Source: Streptomyces xiamenensis (GTDB taxonomy: Bacteria; Actinomycetota; Actinomycetes; Streptomycetales; Streptomycetaceae). From it: DNA of 64,000 bases. Under the pieces are notes generated by a model that was given only the letters and a program-made list of their open reading frames with translations, was not told where the DNA came from and ran no database searches. Location: NCBI RefSeq assembly GCF_000993785.3, contig NZ_CP009922.3, positions 1,674,001-1,738,000 on the forward strand, written 5' to 3'. This document shows positions 8,917 to 19,797 of this stretch, one piece after another. How positions within the stretch are numbered: the stretch's first letter is position 1; every line of letters begins with the position of its first letter. Both the position numbers and the translations under genes were made by a program.

Positions 8917-9449
8917 CCGGGCGCCGGGGCAGGCGGGGACGGTGGGCTGGGGGTACCCGCGGACGACGTCCGGGGAAGGCTGCTGTGCCCGCGGTCATCG
9001 CCGGCGGCGCACTGGTCGTGTGGGCACGCCGGGCGTTCCTGTACAGCACCGTCGAGGGGCACAGCATGGAGCCCACCCTGTACGCCGGTGACCGGCTGCT
9101 GGTGCGGCGGGTGTCGGCGAAGCGGCTGCGGGTGGGTGATCTCGTGGTGTGCCCCGTGCAGTTGCCCGGTGGCGCCGTGTTCCTTGCCCCGCCCAGGGAG
9201 ACCCTCCCCCGGCTGTGGGTGAAGCGGCTGGCCGCGCTGGCCGGTGATCCGATGCCGCCGGGCATGGTGGCCGCCGGATACAACGGGACGGTACCGCCGG
9301 GTGCCGCCGTGCTGCTCGGCGACAACCCGGCGGCCAGTACCGACTCGCGGGCCGTGGGCCCCGTCCCCCTGGGGCCGGTGCTGGGACGGGTGGTGTGGCG
9401 GGCCGGGGTCAGCCGGGGAGGTTCGCCAGCTGCGCGGTCAGGCGGGTGA
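8913..9449 (+). CDS. S26-family signal-peptidase-like protease, probable leader peptidase
   Basis: 178 residues. Arg/Gly-rich cytoplasmic start, one membrane helix (about 23-38), then an external catalytic domain. The Ser/Lys dyad is visible: Ser51 in GHSMEPTL and Lys104 in [12 protein letters not shown]. The box E motif [18 protein letters not shown] (135-152) is also intact, so the enzyme should be active. GTG start overlaps the exporter stop. Dedicated S26 enzymes are rare beside ABC exporters; the precursor's leader ends in AAA|Q, a matching cleavage site, so removal of the leader outside the membrane is the likely job. Its last 41 bases overlap convergently with the 3' end of valS. Confidence 0.85.
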   Translation: MTGRRGRRGRWAGGTRGRRPGKAAVPAVIAGGALVVWARRAFLYSTVEGHSMEPTLYAGDRLLVRRVSAKRLRVGDLVVCPVQLPGGAVFLAPPRETLPRLWVKRLAALAGDPMPPGMVAAGYNGTVPPGAAVLLGDNPAASTDSRAVGPVPLGPVLGRVVWRAGVSRGGSPAARSGG

Positions 9450-12042
9450 TGTCGGCCTCGGCCGCCGCCTTGCGGGTCTTGATCTTCTCGACCACCTCGG
9501 CCGGAGCCTTGGCCAGGAAGCCCTCGTTGCCCAGCTTGGCCGTGGCCTGCTTCAGCTCCTTCTCGGCCACGCCCAGGTCCTTCGTCAGCCGCTTGCGCTC
9601 GGCCTCGAAGTCGATGGCACCGGACAGGTCCAGGGACACGACGGCGCCCGCAACCGGCAGCGAGGCGGTGGCCGCGAAGCCCTCGCCTGCCGGGTTGAGG
9701 CGCAGCAGCGCCCGCACGGCCTCCTCGTGCGCGGTCAGGCCGGTGCCGGACAGGTCCAGGGTGGCCGGCACCCGCTGCCCCGGCTGGAGACCCTGGTCCG
9801 CGCGGAACCGGCGGACCTCGGTGACCAGCTTGCGGACAGTGGCGAGTTCGTCCTCGGCCGCCGCGTCGCGGAAGCCGCTGTCCTGCGGCCAGGAGGCGAT
9901 GACCAGCGACTCGCCGCCGGTGAGGGTGGTCCACAGCTCCTCGGTGACGAACGGGATCACCGGGTGGAGCAGCCGGAGCGTGGCGTCCAGGACCTCGCCG
10001 AGCACCCGCCGGGATGCCTCGGCGGGGCGGCCGCCGGCCGCGAAGACGGTCTTGGACAGTTCGACGTACCAGTCGAAGACCTCGTCCCACGCGAAGTGGA
10101 ACAGCAGATCGCTGGCCTTGGCGAACTCGTAGCTCTCGTAGGCGGCGTCGGCCTCGGCGATGACGGTGTTCAGCCGGGACAGGATCCAGCGGTCGGTGGC
10201 CGACAGTTCGGCGGTCTCCGGCAGCGGGCCCTCCACGGTGGCGCCGTTGATGAGCGCGAACCGGGTGGCGTTCCAGATCTTGTTGGCGAAGTTGCGGGAG
10301 GCCTGGACCCAGTCCTCGCCGATCGGCACGTCCGCGCCGGGGTTGGCGCCGCGGGCCAGGGTGAAGCGGACGGCGTCGGCACCGTACTTGTCCATCCAGT
10401 CCAGCGGGTCCACCGAGTTGGGGTTGGACTTGGACATCTTCTTGCCGAACTCGTCGCGCACGAGCCCGGTCAGCGCGATGGTGTGGAACGGCTCCTTGCC
10501 GTCCATCGCGTACAGGCCGAACATCATCATCCGGGCGACCCAGAAGAAGATGATGTCGTGGCCGGTCAGCAGGACGTCGGTGGAGTAGAACTTCTCCAGG
10601 TCCGGCGTCTGCTCGGGCCAGCCCAGGGTGGAGAACGGCCACAGGCCGGAGGAGAACCAGGTGTCCAGGACGTCGCTGTCCTGGGTCCAGCCCTCGCCGC
10701 TCGGCGGCTGCTCGTCGGGCCCGACACACACCGTCTCGCCGTCGGGGCCGTACCAGACGGGGATGCGGTGGCCCCACCACAGCTGGCGCGAGATGCACCA
10801 GTCGTGCATGTTGTCGACCCAGTCGAAGTAGCGCTTCGACAGCTCCGGCGGGTGGATGGCGACCCGGCCGTCGCGCACCGCGTCACCGGCGGCCTTGGCC
10901 AGCGGCTCGACCTTGACCCACCACTGCATGGACAGCCGCGGCTCGACCGTGGTCTTGCAGCGCGAGCAGTGGCCCACGGAGTGCATGTAGGGGCGCTTCT
11001 CCGCGACGATCCGGCCCTGTTCACGCAGCGCCGCCACGATCGTGGAGCGCGCCTCGAAGCGGTCCAGACCCTCGAACGGGCCGCGCACGGTGATCACACC
11101 GCGCTCGTCCATGACGGTGAACGAGGGCAGGCCGTGGCGCTGGCCGATGGCGAAGTCGTTGGGGTCGTGGGCCGGGGTGACCTTGACCGCGCCGGTGCCG
11201 AACTCCGGGTCGACGTGGGCGTCGGCGACGACCGGGATGCTGCGGTCGGTCAGCGGCAGCTTGATCCGCCGCCCGATGAGGTGGGCGTACCGCTCGTCGT
11301 CCGGGTGGACGGCCACGGCGGTGTCGCCCAGCATCGTCTCGGCGCGGGTGGTGGCCACCACGAGGGAGTCCTCGCCGTCGCCGTAGCGGATGGAGACCAG
11401 CTCGCCGGCGTCCTCCTGGTAGTCGACCTCGATGTCGGAGATCGCCGTCATGCAGCGCGGGCACCAGTTGATGATGCGCTCGGCGCGGTAGATCAGCCCG
11501 TCGTCGAACAGCCGCTTGAAGATGGTGAGGACGGCGCGGGAGAGCCCGTCGTCCATGGTGAAGCGTTCACGGGACCAGTCGACGCCGTCGCCGAGCCGCC
11601 GCATCTGGCCCAGGATGCGCCCGCCGTACTCCTGCTTCCACTTCCAGACCCGCTCGACGAACTCCTCGCGCCCCACGTCGTGGCGGGACTTGCCCTCCTC
11701 GGCGAGCTGCTGCTCGACCTTGTTCTGGGTGGCGATGCCGGCGTGGTCCATGCCGGGCAGCCACAGCGCCTCGTACCCCTGCATCCGCTTGCGGCGGGTG
11801 AGGGCGTCCATGAGGGTGTGCTGGAAGGCGTGGCCCAGGTGGAGCGTGCCGGTGACATTCGGCGGCGGGATGACGATGGTGTACGGGGGCTTGTCGCTGG
11901 AGGCATCCGCCTCGAAGTAACCGCGCTCTACCCAGCGCTCGTACAACGGCCCCTCTACCTCGGCCGGCGCGTACTGCGTCGGGAGTTCGGTGGCGGCGCT
12001 GTGGGGCCCGGGGGTGGCGGGCGGCTGAGTGTTCTCGGTCAC
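9409..12042 (-). CDS. valS: Valyl-tRNA synthetase
   Basis: Class I aminoacyl-tRNA synthetase charging tRNA-Val, cytoplasmic. 877 residues, the family length. HIGH-type signature TGTLHLGH (HLGH at 68-71) and KMSKS (535-539) are intact; the large editing domain lies between them, and a C-terminal coiled coil ends [10 protein letters not shown], as in ValS. Start is the GTG at 12042 (reads VTENTQPP); an open frame extends further upstream but only as Pro-rich shadow of the opposite gene. Convergent overlap of 41 bases with the S26 protease gene at the stop. No T-box or other leader element was seen upstream. Confidence 0.97.
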   Translation of the reverse strand: MTENTQPPATPGPHSAATELPTQYAPAEVEGPLYERWVERGYFEADASSDKPPYTIVIPPPNVTGTLHLGHAFQHTLMDALTRRKRMQGYEALWLPGMDHAGIATQNKVEQQLAEEGKSRHDVGREEFVERVWKWKQEYGGRILGQMRRLGDGVDWSRERFTMDDGLSRAVLTIFKRLFDDGLIYRAERIINWCPRCMTAISDIEVDYQEDAGELVSIRYGDGEDSLVVATTRAETMLGDTAVAVHPDDERYAHLIGRRIKLPLTDRSIPVVADAHVDPEFGTGAVKVTPAHDPNDFAIGQRHGLPSFTVMDERGVITVRGPFEGLDRFEARSTIVAALREQGRIVAEKRPYMHSVGHCSRCKTTVEPRLSMQWWVKVEPLAKAAGDAVRDGRVAIHPPELSKRYFDWVDNMHDWCISRQLWWGHRIPVWYGPDGETVCVGPDEQPPSGEGWTQDSDVLDTWFSSGLWPFSTLGWPEQTPDLEKFYSTDVLLTGHDIIFFWVARMMMFGLYAMDGKEPFHTIALTGLVRDEFGKKMSKSNPNSVDPLDWMDKYGADAVRFTLARGANPGADVPIGEDWVQASRNFANKIWNATRFALINGATVEGPLPETAELSATDRWILSRLNTVIAEADAAYESYEFAKASDLLFHFAWDEVFDWYVELSKTVFAAGGRPAEASRRVLGEVLDATLRLLHPVIPFVTEELWTTLTGGESLVIASWPQDSGFRDAAAEDELATVRKLVTEVRRFRADQGLQPGQRVPATLDLSGTGLTAHEEAVRALLRLNPAGEGFAATASLPVAGAVVSLDLSGAIDFEAERKRLTKDLGVAEKELKQATAKLGNEGFLAKAPAEVVEKIKTRKAAAEADITRLTAQLANLPG

Positions 12043-12211
12043 GGAGCCCAGTCTACGGGCGGGGTGGGCCGCTCCTCGAATCGGTTGCGGGGCGGTGGGC
12101 CGGGGCGCCGGTGGCGGACGGCACGGGCGCGGGCCGCCTCCCCATCTGCGGCACAATGCCGGGTACATGAGGCATCCGGTCAGATGAGATGCCGGCCACA
12201 CGGGGATCACC

Positions 12212-13072
12212 ATGACGCAGCCACCGCCCGGACCGTACGGATCGCAGCCGCCGCCCCCGCACGGGTACGGCACGCCGCAGCCACCCTCCGCACCGTACGG
12301 GGGCCCGCAGTACGGAGGTCCGCAGTATGGGGGCGCGCCGTACGGGCAGGTCCCGCCGCAGCCCGCCGGACCCGCTTCCGGCGGCGGCAACGGCAAGCTG
12401 ATCGGCATCACCGCGGGTGTGCTCACCCTCGCCGCCGCGCTCGGCGTCGGGCTGGTGCTGGTCCTGAACGGCGACGACGGCCCCTCGCTCAAGGACGACG
12501 GCACGCGGTACACGCTGGCCACCCCCGAGGAGGTCGGCGGCTACACGCTGACGTACGGCGACGAGACCGAGGACTTCTTCACCTCGGAGGAAGCGCGCCG
12601 GGTGGGCTTCACGGAGGAGGGCGCGGCCATGGCCGCCTACGCCCAGGACGAGTCGTCCGAGGACTCCAACGTCCTCTTCTTCCAGGGTTCCTGGGGCACG
12701 GTGACGGATCCGGCGAACGCCCCCGGCGAGATGTTCGCGATGATCGCCGAGGACCTGAACGAGGACGCGGACGAGGACGACCGGGTGGAACTCGTCGGCT
12801 CGCCCTCTTCCATGAGCCCCGGCGGCCTGCACAACGCGGCGCTCTCCTGCCAGGAGATGAGGCCGGTCCAGCCGCAATCCGGCGAGCCCGAGGTCTCCTT
12901 CGTCTGCATCTGGAGCGACTACAGCACGATCGGTGTGGTGTACGGCATTCCCGGCACCGCCGAGGGCACCGTCCCGCTGAATCTGGAACGGACTGCGGAA
13001 CTCGCCTCCGAGCTGCGCGCTTTCGCGCTGGTCGAGGTTCCGGCCGGGGACGGCGCTCCGGGCGAGGACTGA
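12212..13072 (+). CDS. Pro/Gly/Tyr-rich single-pass membrane protein
   Basis: 286 residues. The first 65 residues are a disordered cytoplasmic tail rich in Pro, Gly and Tyr (PYG repeats). One membrane helix (about 70-90, [20 protein letters not shown]) follows, then an acidic extracellular domain. Two cysteines (in LSCQEMRPV and [13 protein letters not shown]) probably form a disulfide. It is a paralogue of the next gene, sharing the layout and the final block V-C-x-W-x-D-x-S-T-x-G. No enzyme motif is seen. Such proteins are common in Streptomyces with unknown function. ATG at 12212 chosen as the first start of the Pro-rich tail. Confidence 0.85.
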   Translation: MTQPPPGPYGSQPPPPHGYGTPQPPSAPYGGPQYGGPQYGGAPYGQVPPQPAGPASGGGNGKLIGITAGVLTLAAALGVGLVLVLNGDDGPSLKDDGTRYTLATPEEVGGYTLTYGDETEDFFTSEEARRVGFTEEGAAMAAYAQDESSEDSNVLFFQGSWGTVTDPANAPGEMFAMIAEDLNEDADEDDRVELVGSPSSMSPGGLHNAALSCQEMRPVQPQSGEPEVSFVCIWSDYSTIGVVYGIPGTAEGTVPLNLERTAELASELRAFALVEVPAGDGAPGED

Positions 13073-13170
13073 TCGCCGCCGCAAGAGCGCACGGGGGCGG
13101 ATGTACACGGGGGCATTTCGTCGGACAGGATGAGCGGTAACGCTTGTCGCAGTGATAAGGGGAAAAACCC

Positions 13171-14226
13171 ATGAGTCAGTACCAGCCGGGCCCGTACGGG
13201 CAGCAGCCCCCGCAGGGCCAGCCCGGCCAGCCCGGCCCGTACGGGGCACCGCCGCCGCCGGGTCCGCCCGGTGGCGCGCCCAACCCGTACGCGCAGGGCG
13301 GCGCTCCGGGAGCTCCCAGCGGGCCGGGCTACGGCTACCCGCAGCAGCAGCCGGGACAGCCGGGCCCGCCCCCGCCGCCCGGCGCGTACCCCGGGCAGCC
13401 GGGTCAGCCGCAGGGTGCCCCCTACGGCCAGCCCCAGGCACCGGGCCCGTACGGCCAGCAGCCCCCGCAGGGCCCGCCCGGCCAGTACCCGGGCCAGCCG
13501 CCCTACGGCCAGATGCCGCCCCCGCCCTCCGGCGGCGGCAACGGCAAGAAGGCCGGGATCATCGTGGGCGCCCTGGCCGTGGTCGCCGCGCTGGCGGTCG
13601 GCGGTGTGGTGCTGCTCGGCGGTGACGACGAGAAGAGCGAGACGCTCGTCGGGTACTCGCTGAGCTTCCCCGAGCTGTCCGGTGAGTTCGTCCAGATCGA
13701 GTCCCAGGAAAGCTCCGGCATGACGGAGGAGGAGCTGGCCCAGTTCGGGCTCGGCCCGGATGCCCAGGGTGCCAGCGCCAACTACCTCGCCGGCGCCGAT
13801 CCCACCCAGCTGGAGAGCATGGACCCCACCGAACTGAGCAACACGGTCCTGACCTCCATGGTCGGCGTGGGGCTGTGGGGCGAGATCGAGAACCCCGAGG
13901 CCACCGTCGACGCCCTGCTCGCCTACGCCGCCGAAGAGGCGACCAACAGCGAGGACGGCGAGCTGGTGGGCAGCCCGGAGAAGGTCACACCCAGTGGCCT
14001 GAACGGCGCCACGATGAAGTGCCAGTACGCGGAGGTCGAGGACGCCTTCATCGGCGAGACCGTACAGGTCCCGGTCTGTGTCTGGGCGGACAACAGCACC
14101 ATGGGCTTCGCCGCCTTCCAGAAGCAGCAGGGGCCGGAGACCGCGATGGAGATGCCCATCGACGAAGCGGCCAACGCCACCGCCCAGCTGCGTTCCGACT
14201 CGCTCGTCGCCCCCAGCGAGAGCTGA
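13171..14226 (+). CDS. Pro/Gln/Gly-rich single-pass membrane protein, paralogue of the preceding gene
   Basis: 351 residues. Cytoplasmic tail of about 125 residues of PYGQ and PGQPG repeats, a membrane helix (about 130-150, [20 protein letters not shown]), then an acidic outer domain. The outer domain has a cysteine pair ([10 protein letters not shown] and [13 protein letters not shown]) in the same places as in the gene 98 bases upstream. Tandem duplication is the simplest explanation. AAGGGG precedes the ATG. The repeat tail is low-complexity and may vary in length between strains. Function unknown. Confidence 0.85.
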   Translation: MSQYQPGPYGQQPPQGQPGQPGPYGAPPPPGPPGGAPNPYAQGGAPGAPSGPGYGYPQQQPGQPGPPPPPGAYPGQPGQPQGAPYGQPQAPGPYGQQPPQGPPGQYPGQPPYGQMPPPPSGGGNGKKAGIIVGALAVVAALAVGGVVLLGGDDEKSETLVGYSLSFPELSGEFVQIESQESSGMTEEELAQFGLGPDAQGASANYLAGADPTQLESMDPTELSNTVLTSMVGVGLWGEIENPEATVDALLAYAAEEATNSEDGELVGSPEKVTPSGLNGATMKCQYAEVEDAFIGETVQVPVCVWADNSTMGFAAFQKQQGPETAMEMPIDEAANATAQLRSDSLVAPSES

Positions 14227-14242
14227 CGGTTCACGCGTCGAA

Positions 14243-14287
14243 CGGCGGGGCCCGGACACCACATCACTCGGTGTCCGGGCCCCGCCG
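14243..14287. terminator. Bidirectional terminator hairpin
   Basis: A perfect 18-bp stem (14243-14260 with 14270-14287; arm begins CGGCGGGGCCCGG) and a 9-base loop lie between the convergent genes ending at 14226 and 14332. No U tract, as usual in high-GC actinobacteria. Confidence 0.8.
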
Positions 14288-14331
14288 TCGTGCGTGCCGC
14301 TGTCGTATCCGTGCGTGCCGGGTACGGGTGC

Positions 14332-15636
14332 TCAGGCCGTCTTCTCCTGCGGCGGAACGCCGCTGCCGCCCCGCTGCTTCGCCAGGCGCGAGCGCGGCAC
14401 CAGCGTCGGGTTCACGTTGGAGCGGACCACGTCCTCGGTGATCACCACGCGGCCCACGTCCTGGCGGGACGGGACCTCGTACATCACCGACATCAGGACC
14501 TCCTCCATGATGGCGCGCAGCCCGCGCGCCCCGGTGCCGCGCAGGATCGCCTGGTCGGCGATCGCCTCCAGCGCGGGGAGGTCGAACTCCAGCTCGACGC
14601 CGTCCAGTTCGAACAGCCGCTGGTACTGCTTGACCAGCGCGTTGCGCGGCTCCACCAGGATCCGCAGCAGCGCCTCGCGGTCGAGGTTGTGCACCGAGGT
14701 GATGATCGGCAGCCGGCCGATGAACTCGGGGATCATCCCGTACTTCACCAGATCCTCGGGCAGCGCGTCCGACAGCAGCTCCGCCGTGTCCCGTTCCCGC
14801 TTGGAACGGATGTCGGCGCCGAAGCCGATGCCGCGGCCGCCCGAACGGGCCCGGATGATCTCGTCGAGACCCGCGAACGCGCCGCCCACGATGAAGAGCA
14901 CATTCGAGGTGTCGATCTGGAGGAACTCCTGGTGCGGGTGCTTGCGCCCGCCCTGCGGCGGCACCGCCGCGGTCGTCCCCTCCAGGATTTTCAGCAGCGC
15001 CTGCTGCACGCCCTCACCGGACACATCGCGGGTGATCGACGGATTCTCGCTCTTGCGGGCGACCTTGTCGATCTCGTCGATGTAGATGATGCCCTGTTCG
15101 GCCTTCTTGATGTCGTAGTCGGCGGCCTGGATCAGCTTCAGCAGGATGTTCTCGACGTCCTCGCCGACATATCCCGCCTCGGTGAGCGCCGTGGCGTCGG
15201 TGATGGCGAACGGCACATTCAGCATCCGGGCCAGCGTCTGCGCCAGCAGTGTCTTGCCGGAGCCGGTCGGGCCCAGCAGCAGGATGTTGGACTTGCCGAG
15301 CTCGATCTCCTCGTCGCGCGCCGCGCCCGCCTCGGTCTCGCTGGCCCGCACCCGCTTGTAATGGTTGTAGACGGCCACCGACAGGGCGCGCTTGGCGTCG
15401 TCCTGGCCGACCACATAGCTTTCCAGGAAGTCGTAGATCTCGCGCGGCTTCGGAAGCTCACTCAGCTCCGAACCGGGCGATTCCGCCAGCTCTTCCTCGA
15501 TGATCTCGTTGCACAGGTCGATGCATTCATCGCAGATATAGACCCCCGGACCCGCGATGAGCTTCTTCACCTGTTTCTGGCTCTTGCCGCAGAACGAGCA
15601 CTTGAGCAGATCGCCGCCATCACCGATGCGTGCCAC
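14332..15636 (-). CDS. clpX: ATP-dependent Clp protease ATP-binding subunit ClpX
   Basis: AAA+ unfoldase that feeds substrates to ClpP. 434 residues. N-terminal zinc-binding domain with four cysteines (CSFCGK at 13-16 and CDECIDLC from 35), then AAA+ core with Walker [16 protein letters not shown], pore motif GYVGEDVEN, Walker [10 protein letters not shown] and sensor/box [11 protein letters not shown]. An IGF-like loop for ClpP docking appears as GIGFGADI. ClpP2 and ClpP1 are upstream on the same strand with a 224-base gap, so clpX may be read from its own promoter as well as from upstream. Confidence 0.97.
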   Translation of the reverse strand: MARIGDGGDLLKCSFCGKSQKQVKKLIAGPGVYICDECIDLCNEIIEEELAESPGSELSELPKPREIYDFLESYVVGQDDAKRALSVAVYNHYKRVRASETEAGAARDEEIELGKSNILLLGPTGSGKTLLAQTLARMLNVPFAITDATALTEAGYVGEDVENILLKLIQAADYDIKKAEQGIIYIDEIDKVARKSENPSITRDVSGEGVQQALLKILEGTTAAVPPQGGRKHPHQEFLQIDTSNVLFIVGGAFAGLDEIIRARSGGRGIGFGADIRSKRERDTAELLSDALPEDLVKYGMIPEFIGRLPIITSVHNLDREALLRILVEPRNALVKQYQRLFELDGVELEFDLPALEAIADQAILRGTGARGLRAIMEEVLMSVMYEVPSRQDVGRVVITEDVVRSNVNPTLVPRSRLAKQRGGSGVPPQEKTA

Positions 15637-15860
15637 GAGGTGCTTCCCCTTCGCCTGCGCACCGCCGGGGAGACGGTGCCTGGTGCTTGCTTAGACGACG
15701 GTACCTTGTCGCCCCGACGGAATGGCCCCCCTTGGCGGGAATCCCCCGGCTCGGGGGCCTTCCCGTCCAAAAGGGGCGGCCAGTTACAGCCTTGTACTGC
15801 CTCTTGCCTGCCTGGCTACTGCTGGATGTTGCTGGGTACTGCTGCCCGGTCCCGGCCGGC

Positions 15861-16520
15861 TCAGACCGAGACGGTGGAACGGGTGGTGACGATCTGGTCG
15901 ATGAGACCGTAGTCCACCGCCTCCTTGGCGGTGAGGATCTTGTCCCGCTCGATGTCGTCACGGATCTGCTCGATCGGCCGGGTGGAGTGCTTGGCCAGCA
16001 TCTCCTCCAGCTGGTCACGCATCCGCTGCACCTCACGGGCGGCGATCTCCAGGTCGGAGACCTGACCGCGACCGGTCTCGGAGTACGGCTGGTGGATCAG
16101 CACCCGGGCGTTGGGCAGCGCCAGCCGCTTGCCCGGGGTGCCCGCCGCCAGCAGCACGGCCGCGGCCGAGGCGGCCTGGCCCATGCACACGGTCTGGATC
16201 TCCGGCTTGACGAAGTCCATCGTGTCGTAGATGGCGGTCAGCGCCGTGAAGGAGCCACCGGGGCTGTTGATGTAGATCTGGATGTCCCGGTCCGGGTCCA
16301 TCGACTCCAGGCACAGCAGCTGCGCCATGACGTCGTTGGCCGACGCGTCGTCGATCTGCACGCCGAGGAAGATGACCCGCTCCTCGAAGAGCTTCGCGTA
16401 CGGGTCGTACTCGCGCACGCCCTGCGAGGTGCGCTCCACGAAGCGCGGGACGATGTAACGGGACTCGGCCGGGAGCCGGTCGTAGATGCCGGAGCCGGGG
16501 AACCGCTGGGATGAAGTCAT
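15861..16520 (-). CDS. clpP2: ATP-dependent Clp protease proteolytic subunit ClpP2
   Basis: Serine protease subunit, 219 residues. Catalytic triad visible: Ser118 in [11 protein letters not shown], His143 in VLIHQP, Asp194 in DIERDKIL. The oligomer-forming core with [17 protein letters not shown] is intact. It is the second gene of the clpP1-clpP2 operon (76 bases between them); in Streptomyces the two form a mixed ClpP1P2 tetradecamer that works with ClpX and ClpC1. The N-terminus carries the longer [10 protein letters not shown] segment characteristic of ClpP2. Confidence 0.95.
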   Translation of the reverse strand: MTSSQRFPGSGIYDRLPAESRYIVPRFVERTSQGVREYDPYAKLFEERVIFLGVQIDDASANDVMAQLLCLESMDPDRDIQIYINSPGGSFTALTAIYDTMDFVKPEIQTVCMGQAASAAAVLLAAGTPGKRLALPNARVLIHQPYSETGRGQVSDLEIAAREVQRMRDQLEEMLAKHSTRPIEQIRDDIERDKILTAKEAVDYGLIDQIVTTRSTVSV

Positions 16521-16596
16521 GTGGTGTCTACCGCCTTGGGAAGGGCCCGCTGAGCCGGCCTGCCTGAACGTTCGAGGGAGGGCGTAAGAGACCGGC

Positions 16597-17211
16597 TCAG
16601 GCGCCCGTGCCGCCGCCGCCTTCGATGTCGGCCGCGCTGGTGATGACCCGGTCCAGCAGGCCGTAGTCGCGGGCCTCCTCGGCGTTGAACCAGCGGTCGC
16701 GGTCCGCGTCGCGGTCCCACTGCTCCTCGGACTGGCCCGAGTGCAGGGCCGAGAGCTTCGCCATCTTGCGCTTGGTGCGCAGCAGCTGCTCGGCGTGGAT
16801 CTTGATGTCCGAGGCGGAGCCGGCCAGGCCCGCGGACGGCTGGTGGATCAGGATCTCCGCGTTCGGAAGCGCGAAGCGCTTGCCGGGTGCACCGGCGGTG
16901 AGCAGGAACTGACCCATCGAGGCGGCCATGCCCATGGCGATGGTCACCACGTCGTTCTTCACGTACTGCATGGTGTCGTAGATCGCCATGCCAGCCGTGA
17001 TCGAGCCGCCGGGGCTGTTGATGTAAAGGAAGATGTCCTTGTCGGGATCCGCGGCGAGCAGCAGCAGCTGCGCGGTGATCTTGTTGGCGATGTCGTCATC
17101 GACCGGCTGGCCGAGGAAGATGATGCGCTCGTTGAGCAGCCGGTTGTAGACCTGGTCGCCGAGACCGCCGTTGGAGGGTTCAGCGGCGGCGGAAGGCATC
17201 GGGAGCGTCAC
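16597..17211 (-). CDS. clpP1: ATP-dependent Clp protease proteolytic subunit ClpP1
   Basis: 204 residues from the GTG at 17211, preceded by AGGTGG 5 bases away; a longer frame upstream (to 17262) lacks a good ribosome site. Triad: Ser98 in [11 protein letters not shown], His123 in ILIHQPSAG, Asp172 in [11 protein letters not shown]. Also [17 protein letters not shown]. First gene of the clpP1-clpP2 operon. In Streptomyces the clpP1 promoter is activated by ClgR; a sequence fitting a reported ClgR motif is at 17332-17345. Confidence 0.95.
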   Translation of the reverse strand: MTLPMPSAAAEPSNGGLGDQVYNRLLNERIIFLGQPVDDDIANKITAQLLLLAADPDKDIFLYINSPGGSITAGMAIYDTMQYVKNDVVTIAMGMAASMGQFLLTAGAPGKRFALPNAEILIHQPSAGLAGSASDIKIHAEQLLRTKRKMAKLSALHSGQSEEQWDRDADRDRWFNAEEARDYGLLDRVITSAADIEGGGGTGA

Positions 17212-17331
17212 GTATCCACCTGCTCGTTGTGGGACGGCGGCACTGTCGCCAGGCCGTCGCATGGCTTAAGCGTTGTACTTCTTACGGACCCTAACGCGCG
17301 GCGCCGCCGGACCCGTCCCGGCCAGGGAACT

Positions 17332-17345
17332 GTTCGCTGTGAGCG
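17332..17345. promoter_or_regulatory. Candidate ClgR-binding site upstream of clpP1
   Basis: GTTCGC-N5-GCG (GTTCGCTGTGAGCG) 120 bases upstream of the clpP1 start. I recall this pattern as the ClgR operator of the S. lividans clpP1 and clpC1 promoters. Location and gene context fit; the match is to a short motif recalled from memory. Confidence 0.45.
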
Positions 17346-17380
17346 CAGGGTGCCCGCGGGGTGGGGCGGCCGGGGTGCGC

Positions 17381-17414
17381 GACGGGGCCGGACATTGTCA
17401 TATCCGGCCCCGTC
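17381..17414 (-). terminator. Terminator hairpin of tig
   Basis: 12-bp perfect stem (GACGGGGCCGGA at 17381-17392 with its complement at 17403-17414), 10-base loop, 38 bases past the tig stop and upstream of the clpP1 promoter region. Confidence 0.7.
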
Positions 17415-17451
17415 CTTGACGCTTCCGCGCTGACCCGCGCGGGAGGGTGAA

Positions 17452-18858
17452 TCAGGCGTTCTCGGCCTTCTCGGCCTTGTCCTCGCCCTTGCCGGCCTCG
17501 GTGGTCTCCTCGACGACCTCGGCGGCCGCCTCGGCGCCCTCCTCGTCCTCGTCGTCGAGGTGGACCGGCTCACCGTTGGTGTCGGTCACCTTCACCGACT
17601 CCACGACGGTCGCCAGCGCCTTGCCGCGGCTGACCTCGCCGACCAGCATCGGCACCTGACCGCCCTCGACGACCGCCTTCGCGAACTGGTCGGGGGACAT
17701 GCCGGAGGACTGCGCCCGGCGCACCAGGTGCTCGGTGAGCTCCTCCTGGCTGACGGTGAGGTTCTCCGACTTGGCGATCTGGTCCAGGACGAACTGGGTG
17801 CGGATGCCCTTCTCGGCCTGCTCCTTCAGCTCGTCCTCGAACTCCTCGACCGTCTTGTCCTGGATCTTCAGGTACGCCTCGAGGTCCATGCCGAGCTGGC
17901 CCAGCTGGTGGTGCTCCAGGTTGTGCTTGCGGGTCTCGACCTCGTCCTTGAGCAGCTTCTCCGGCATCGGGACCTCGACCAGCTCCAGCAGCGCGTCGAG
18001 GACCTTCTCCTGCGCCTCGGTGGCCTGCTGGTACTTCTTCTGGTCGGCGAGCCGGCGGCGGCTGTCCGCCTGGAGCTCCTCGAAGGTGTCGAACTCGCTG
18101 GCGAGCTGCGCGAACTCGTCGTCCGCCTCGGGCAGCTCACGGGCCGAGACGCTGATCACCTTGACGGTGACCTCGGACTCCTGGCCGGCGGCCGAGCCGC
18201 CCTTGAGCGTGCTGGTGAAGGTGGCGGTGCCGCCGGCCTCCAGGCCGGTGACGGCCTCGTCGATGCCGTCGAGCAGCTGGCCCGAGCCCACGGTGTAGTC
18301 CAGGCCCTCGGCGACGCCGTCCTCCAGCACCTCGCCGTCGACCTTGGCCTCCAGGTCGAGCTTGAGGACATCGCCCTCGGCGGCGGCGCGCTCGACGACG
18401 GAGGTCGAGGCGAAGCGCTCACGCAGCTGCTCGACGGCCTCGGCCACGTCCTCGTCGGTGACCTCGGCGGCCTCGACGGTGACCTCGATGCCCGTGTAGT
18501 CGGGGATCGTGATCTCGGGCCGGATGTCCACCTCGGCGGTGAACGTGAGCAGCTCGTTGTCCTTCAGCTCGGTGATGTCCACCTCGGGCTGACCCAGCGG
18601 GTTCAGATCGCCCTCGGAGACGGCCTCGCTGTAGAACTTCGGCAGCGCGTCGTTGACGGCCTCCTCCAGCACGGCGCCACGGCCGAAACGCTGGTCGATG
18701 ATGCGGGCCGGGATCTTGCCCTTGCGGAATCCGGGCACCGTGACCTGCTGGTTGATCTTCCGGTACGCCGCGTCGAGGCTGGGCTTGAGCTCCTCGAAGG
18801 GCACCTCGACAGTGAGCCGAACCCGGGTGGGGTTCAGGGTCTCCACGGCGCTCTTCAC
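17452..18858 (-). CDS. tig: Trigger factor, ribosome-associated chaperone and prolyl isomerase
   Basis: 468 residues. N-terminal ribosome-binding domain with the signature [12 protein letters not shown] (about 43-54), a central FKBP-type isomerase domain (about 150-245, [15 protein letters not shown] to VKVISV) and a long C-terminal helical chaperone domain. The tail is very acidic and Glu/Ala-rich. GTG at 18858 follows AAGGAG with 8-base spacing. The gene order tig-clpP1-clpP2-clpX is the conserved actinobacterial arrangement. Confidence 0.97.
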   Translation of the reverse strand: MKSAVETLNPTRVRLTVEVPFEELKPSLDAAYRKINQQVTVPGFRKGKIPARIIDQRFGRGAVLEEAVNDALPKFYSEAVSEGDLNPLGQPEVDITELKDNELLTFTAEVDIRPEITIPDYTGIEVTVEAAEVTDEDVAEAVEQLRERFASTSVVERAAAEGDVLKLDLEAKVDGEVLEDGVAEGLDYTVGSGQLLDGIDEAVTGLEAGGTATFTSTLKGGSAAGQESEVTVKVISVSARELPEADDEFAQLASEFDTFEELQADSRRRLADQKKYQQATEAQEKVLDALLELVEVPMPEKLLKDEVETRKHNLEHHQLGQLGMDLEAYLKIQDKTVEEFEDELKEQAEKGIRTQFVLDQIAKSENLTVSQEELTEHLVRRAQSSGMSPDQFAKAVVEGGQVPMLVGEVSRGKALATVVESVKVTDTNGEPVHLDDEDEEGAEAAAEVVEETTEAGKGEDKAEKAENA

Positions 18859-19003
18859 GGTCGGTCTCCTTGGGGCTGACTTCTGGGAGGTATGCGGTGC
18901 TGCTGTGATGCTGCGTGGCCGAGCCTATGGGTGCCGGTCTGGCCGCTGGTACCCGGTACCCGGTTGCGGGCACGCCACAGGCGCACGATCTCTTCATAGT
19001 ACG

Positions 19004-19080
19004 TGGTCGGGGTGGCCGGATTCGAACCGACGGCCTTCCGCTCCCAAAGCGGACGCGCTACCAAGCTGCGCCACACCCCG
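19004..19080 (-). tRNA. tRNA-Pro (anticodon TGG)
   Basis: 77 bases including an encoded CCA end. Acceptor arms CGGGGTG and CACCCCG pair perfectly; the anticodon stem CCGCT/AGCGG frames the loop TTTGGGA with anticodon TGG; T loop GGTTCGAATCC. All cloverleaf features are present. Confidence 0.95.
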
Positions 19081-19227
19081 TGGTCGCTCATGACGCGACA
19101 CGTAGCGTACAGGTCCGGTCGCCTCCCGGCTCCCCCGCCTCCGGGCGGCGCGGCGCTGGTACGATGCTGTCCGCACGGTGATCGTCGCCGCGGTCGGGAA
19201 CGACCGGGTGGCCCGTATCCCCGGCGC

Positions 19228-19298
19228 GCGGGCGTAGCTCAATGGTAGAGCCCTGGTCTTCCAAACCAGCTACGCGGGTTCGATTCCCGTCGCCCGCT
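19228..19298 (+). tRNA. tRNA-Gly (anticodon TCC)
   Basis: 71 bases without an encoded CCA. Acceptor arms GCGGGCG and CGCCCGC pair perfectly; D arm TAGCTCAATGGTAGAGC; anticodon stem CTGGT/ACCAG with loop CTTCCAA; T arm GGGTTCGATTCCC. Confidence 0.96.
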
Positions 19299-19304
19299 CC
19301 GTGA

Positions 19305-19335
19305 GGCCCGGCCCGGCTCCCTCGGGGGCCGGGCC
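19305..19335. terminator. Hairpin terminator after tRNA-Gly
   Basis: 10-bp stem (GGCCCGGCCC at 19305-19314 with 19326-19335) between tRNA-Gly and the convergent small membrane protein gene; can serve both strands. Confidence 0.7.
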
Positions 19336-19345
19336 GCCGCGTTGC

Positions 19346-19561
19346 TCAGGGACCGCTCGAATTGATGGAATCGTCCACGGAGCTGACGGAGTTGGAGATC
19401 GACTCCAGGAAGTCCCGTATGGGGTCGGCGGCGCCGGTGGAGGCGAGTGAGAAGCCGAAGAGGATGGCCACGATGGCCGGTCCCCACTTGAGGTTGCCGC
19501 TGCGGGCGAGAAAGAACAGCACGACACCCAGCAGCAGCGTCAGAGAGAACGAGATAACCAC
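19346..19561 (-). CDS. Small two-helix membrane protein
   Basis: 71 residues: membrane helix at 2-20 (VISFSLTLLLGVVLFFLAR), a second at about 26-42, then a polar Ser/Asp-rich tail. GTG start. No family motif is recognised; the codon usage (high GC3) and position between a terminator and a promoter region support a real gene. Function unknown. Confidence 0.65.
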   Translation of the reverse strand: MVISFSLTLLLGVVLFFLARSGNLKWGPAIVAILFGFSLASTGAADPIRDFLESISNSVSSVDDSINSSGP

Positions 19562-19797
19562 GACTGATCACATCACCTTCGGACGGTACGCCTGCGCTCC
19601 AGCGGGAGCTTGACCACGGCTGTCCTACCCCCGCTGGGCACCTATCGTGCCATCAACCGGGTGGCACATGGGGGTTGATGAGCGACAGGTTCGGGGCGTT
19701 GACTTGTTCGCTCCGTCCACCCCGGGTGTCCGTACGTGCCGCGGCCGGGCCGGAACCCCACCCCCCTACCGGACAACCCGGACCCGGAGGCGCTATC

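Noticed and set aside
1147..9449. Lanthipeptide, lasso or thiopeptide cluster
   Set aside because: No LanB/C/M, asparagine-synthase-like, YcaO or radical-SAM gene is present; the core lacks the Ser/Thr density expected of lanthipeptides.
12043..12211. T-box leader for valS
   Set aside because: No T-box core motif or specifier-loop structure found.
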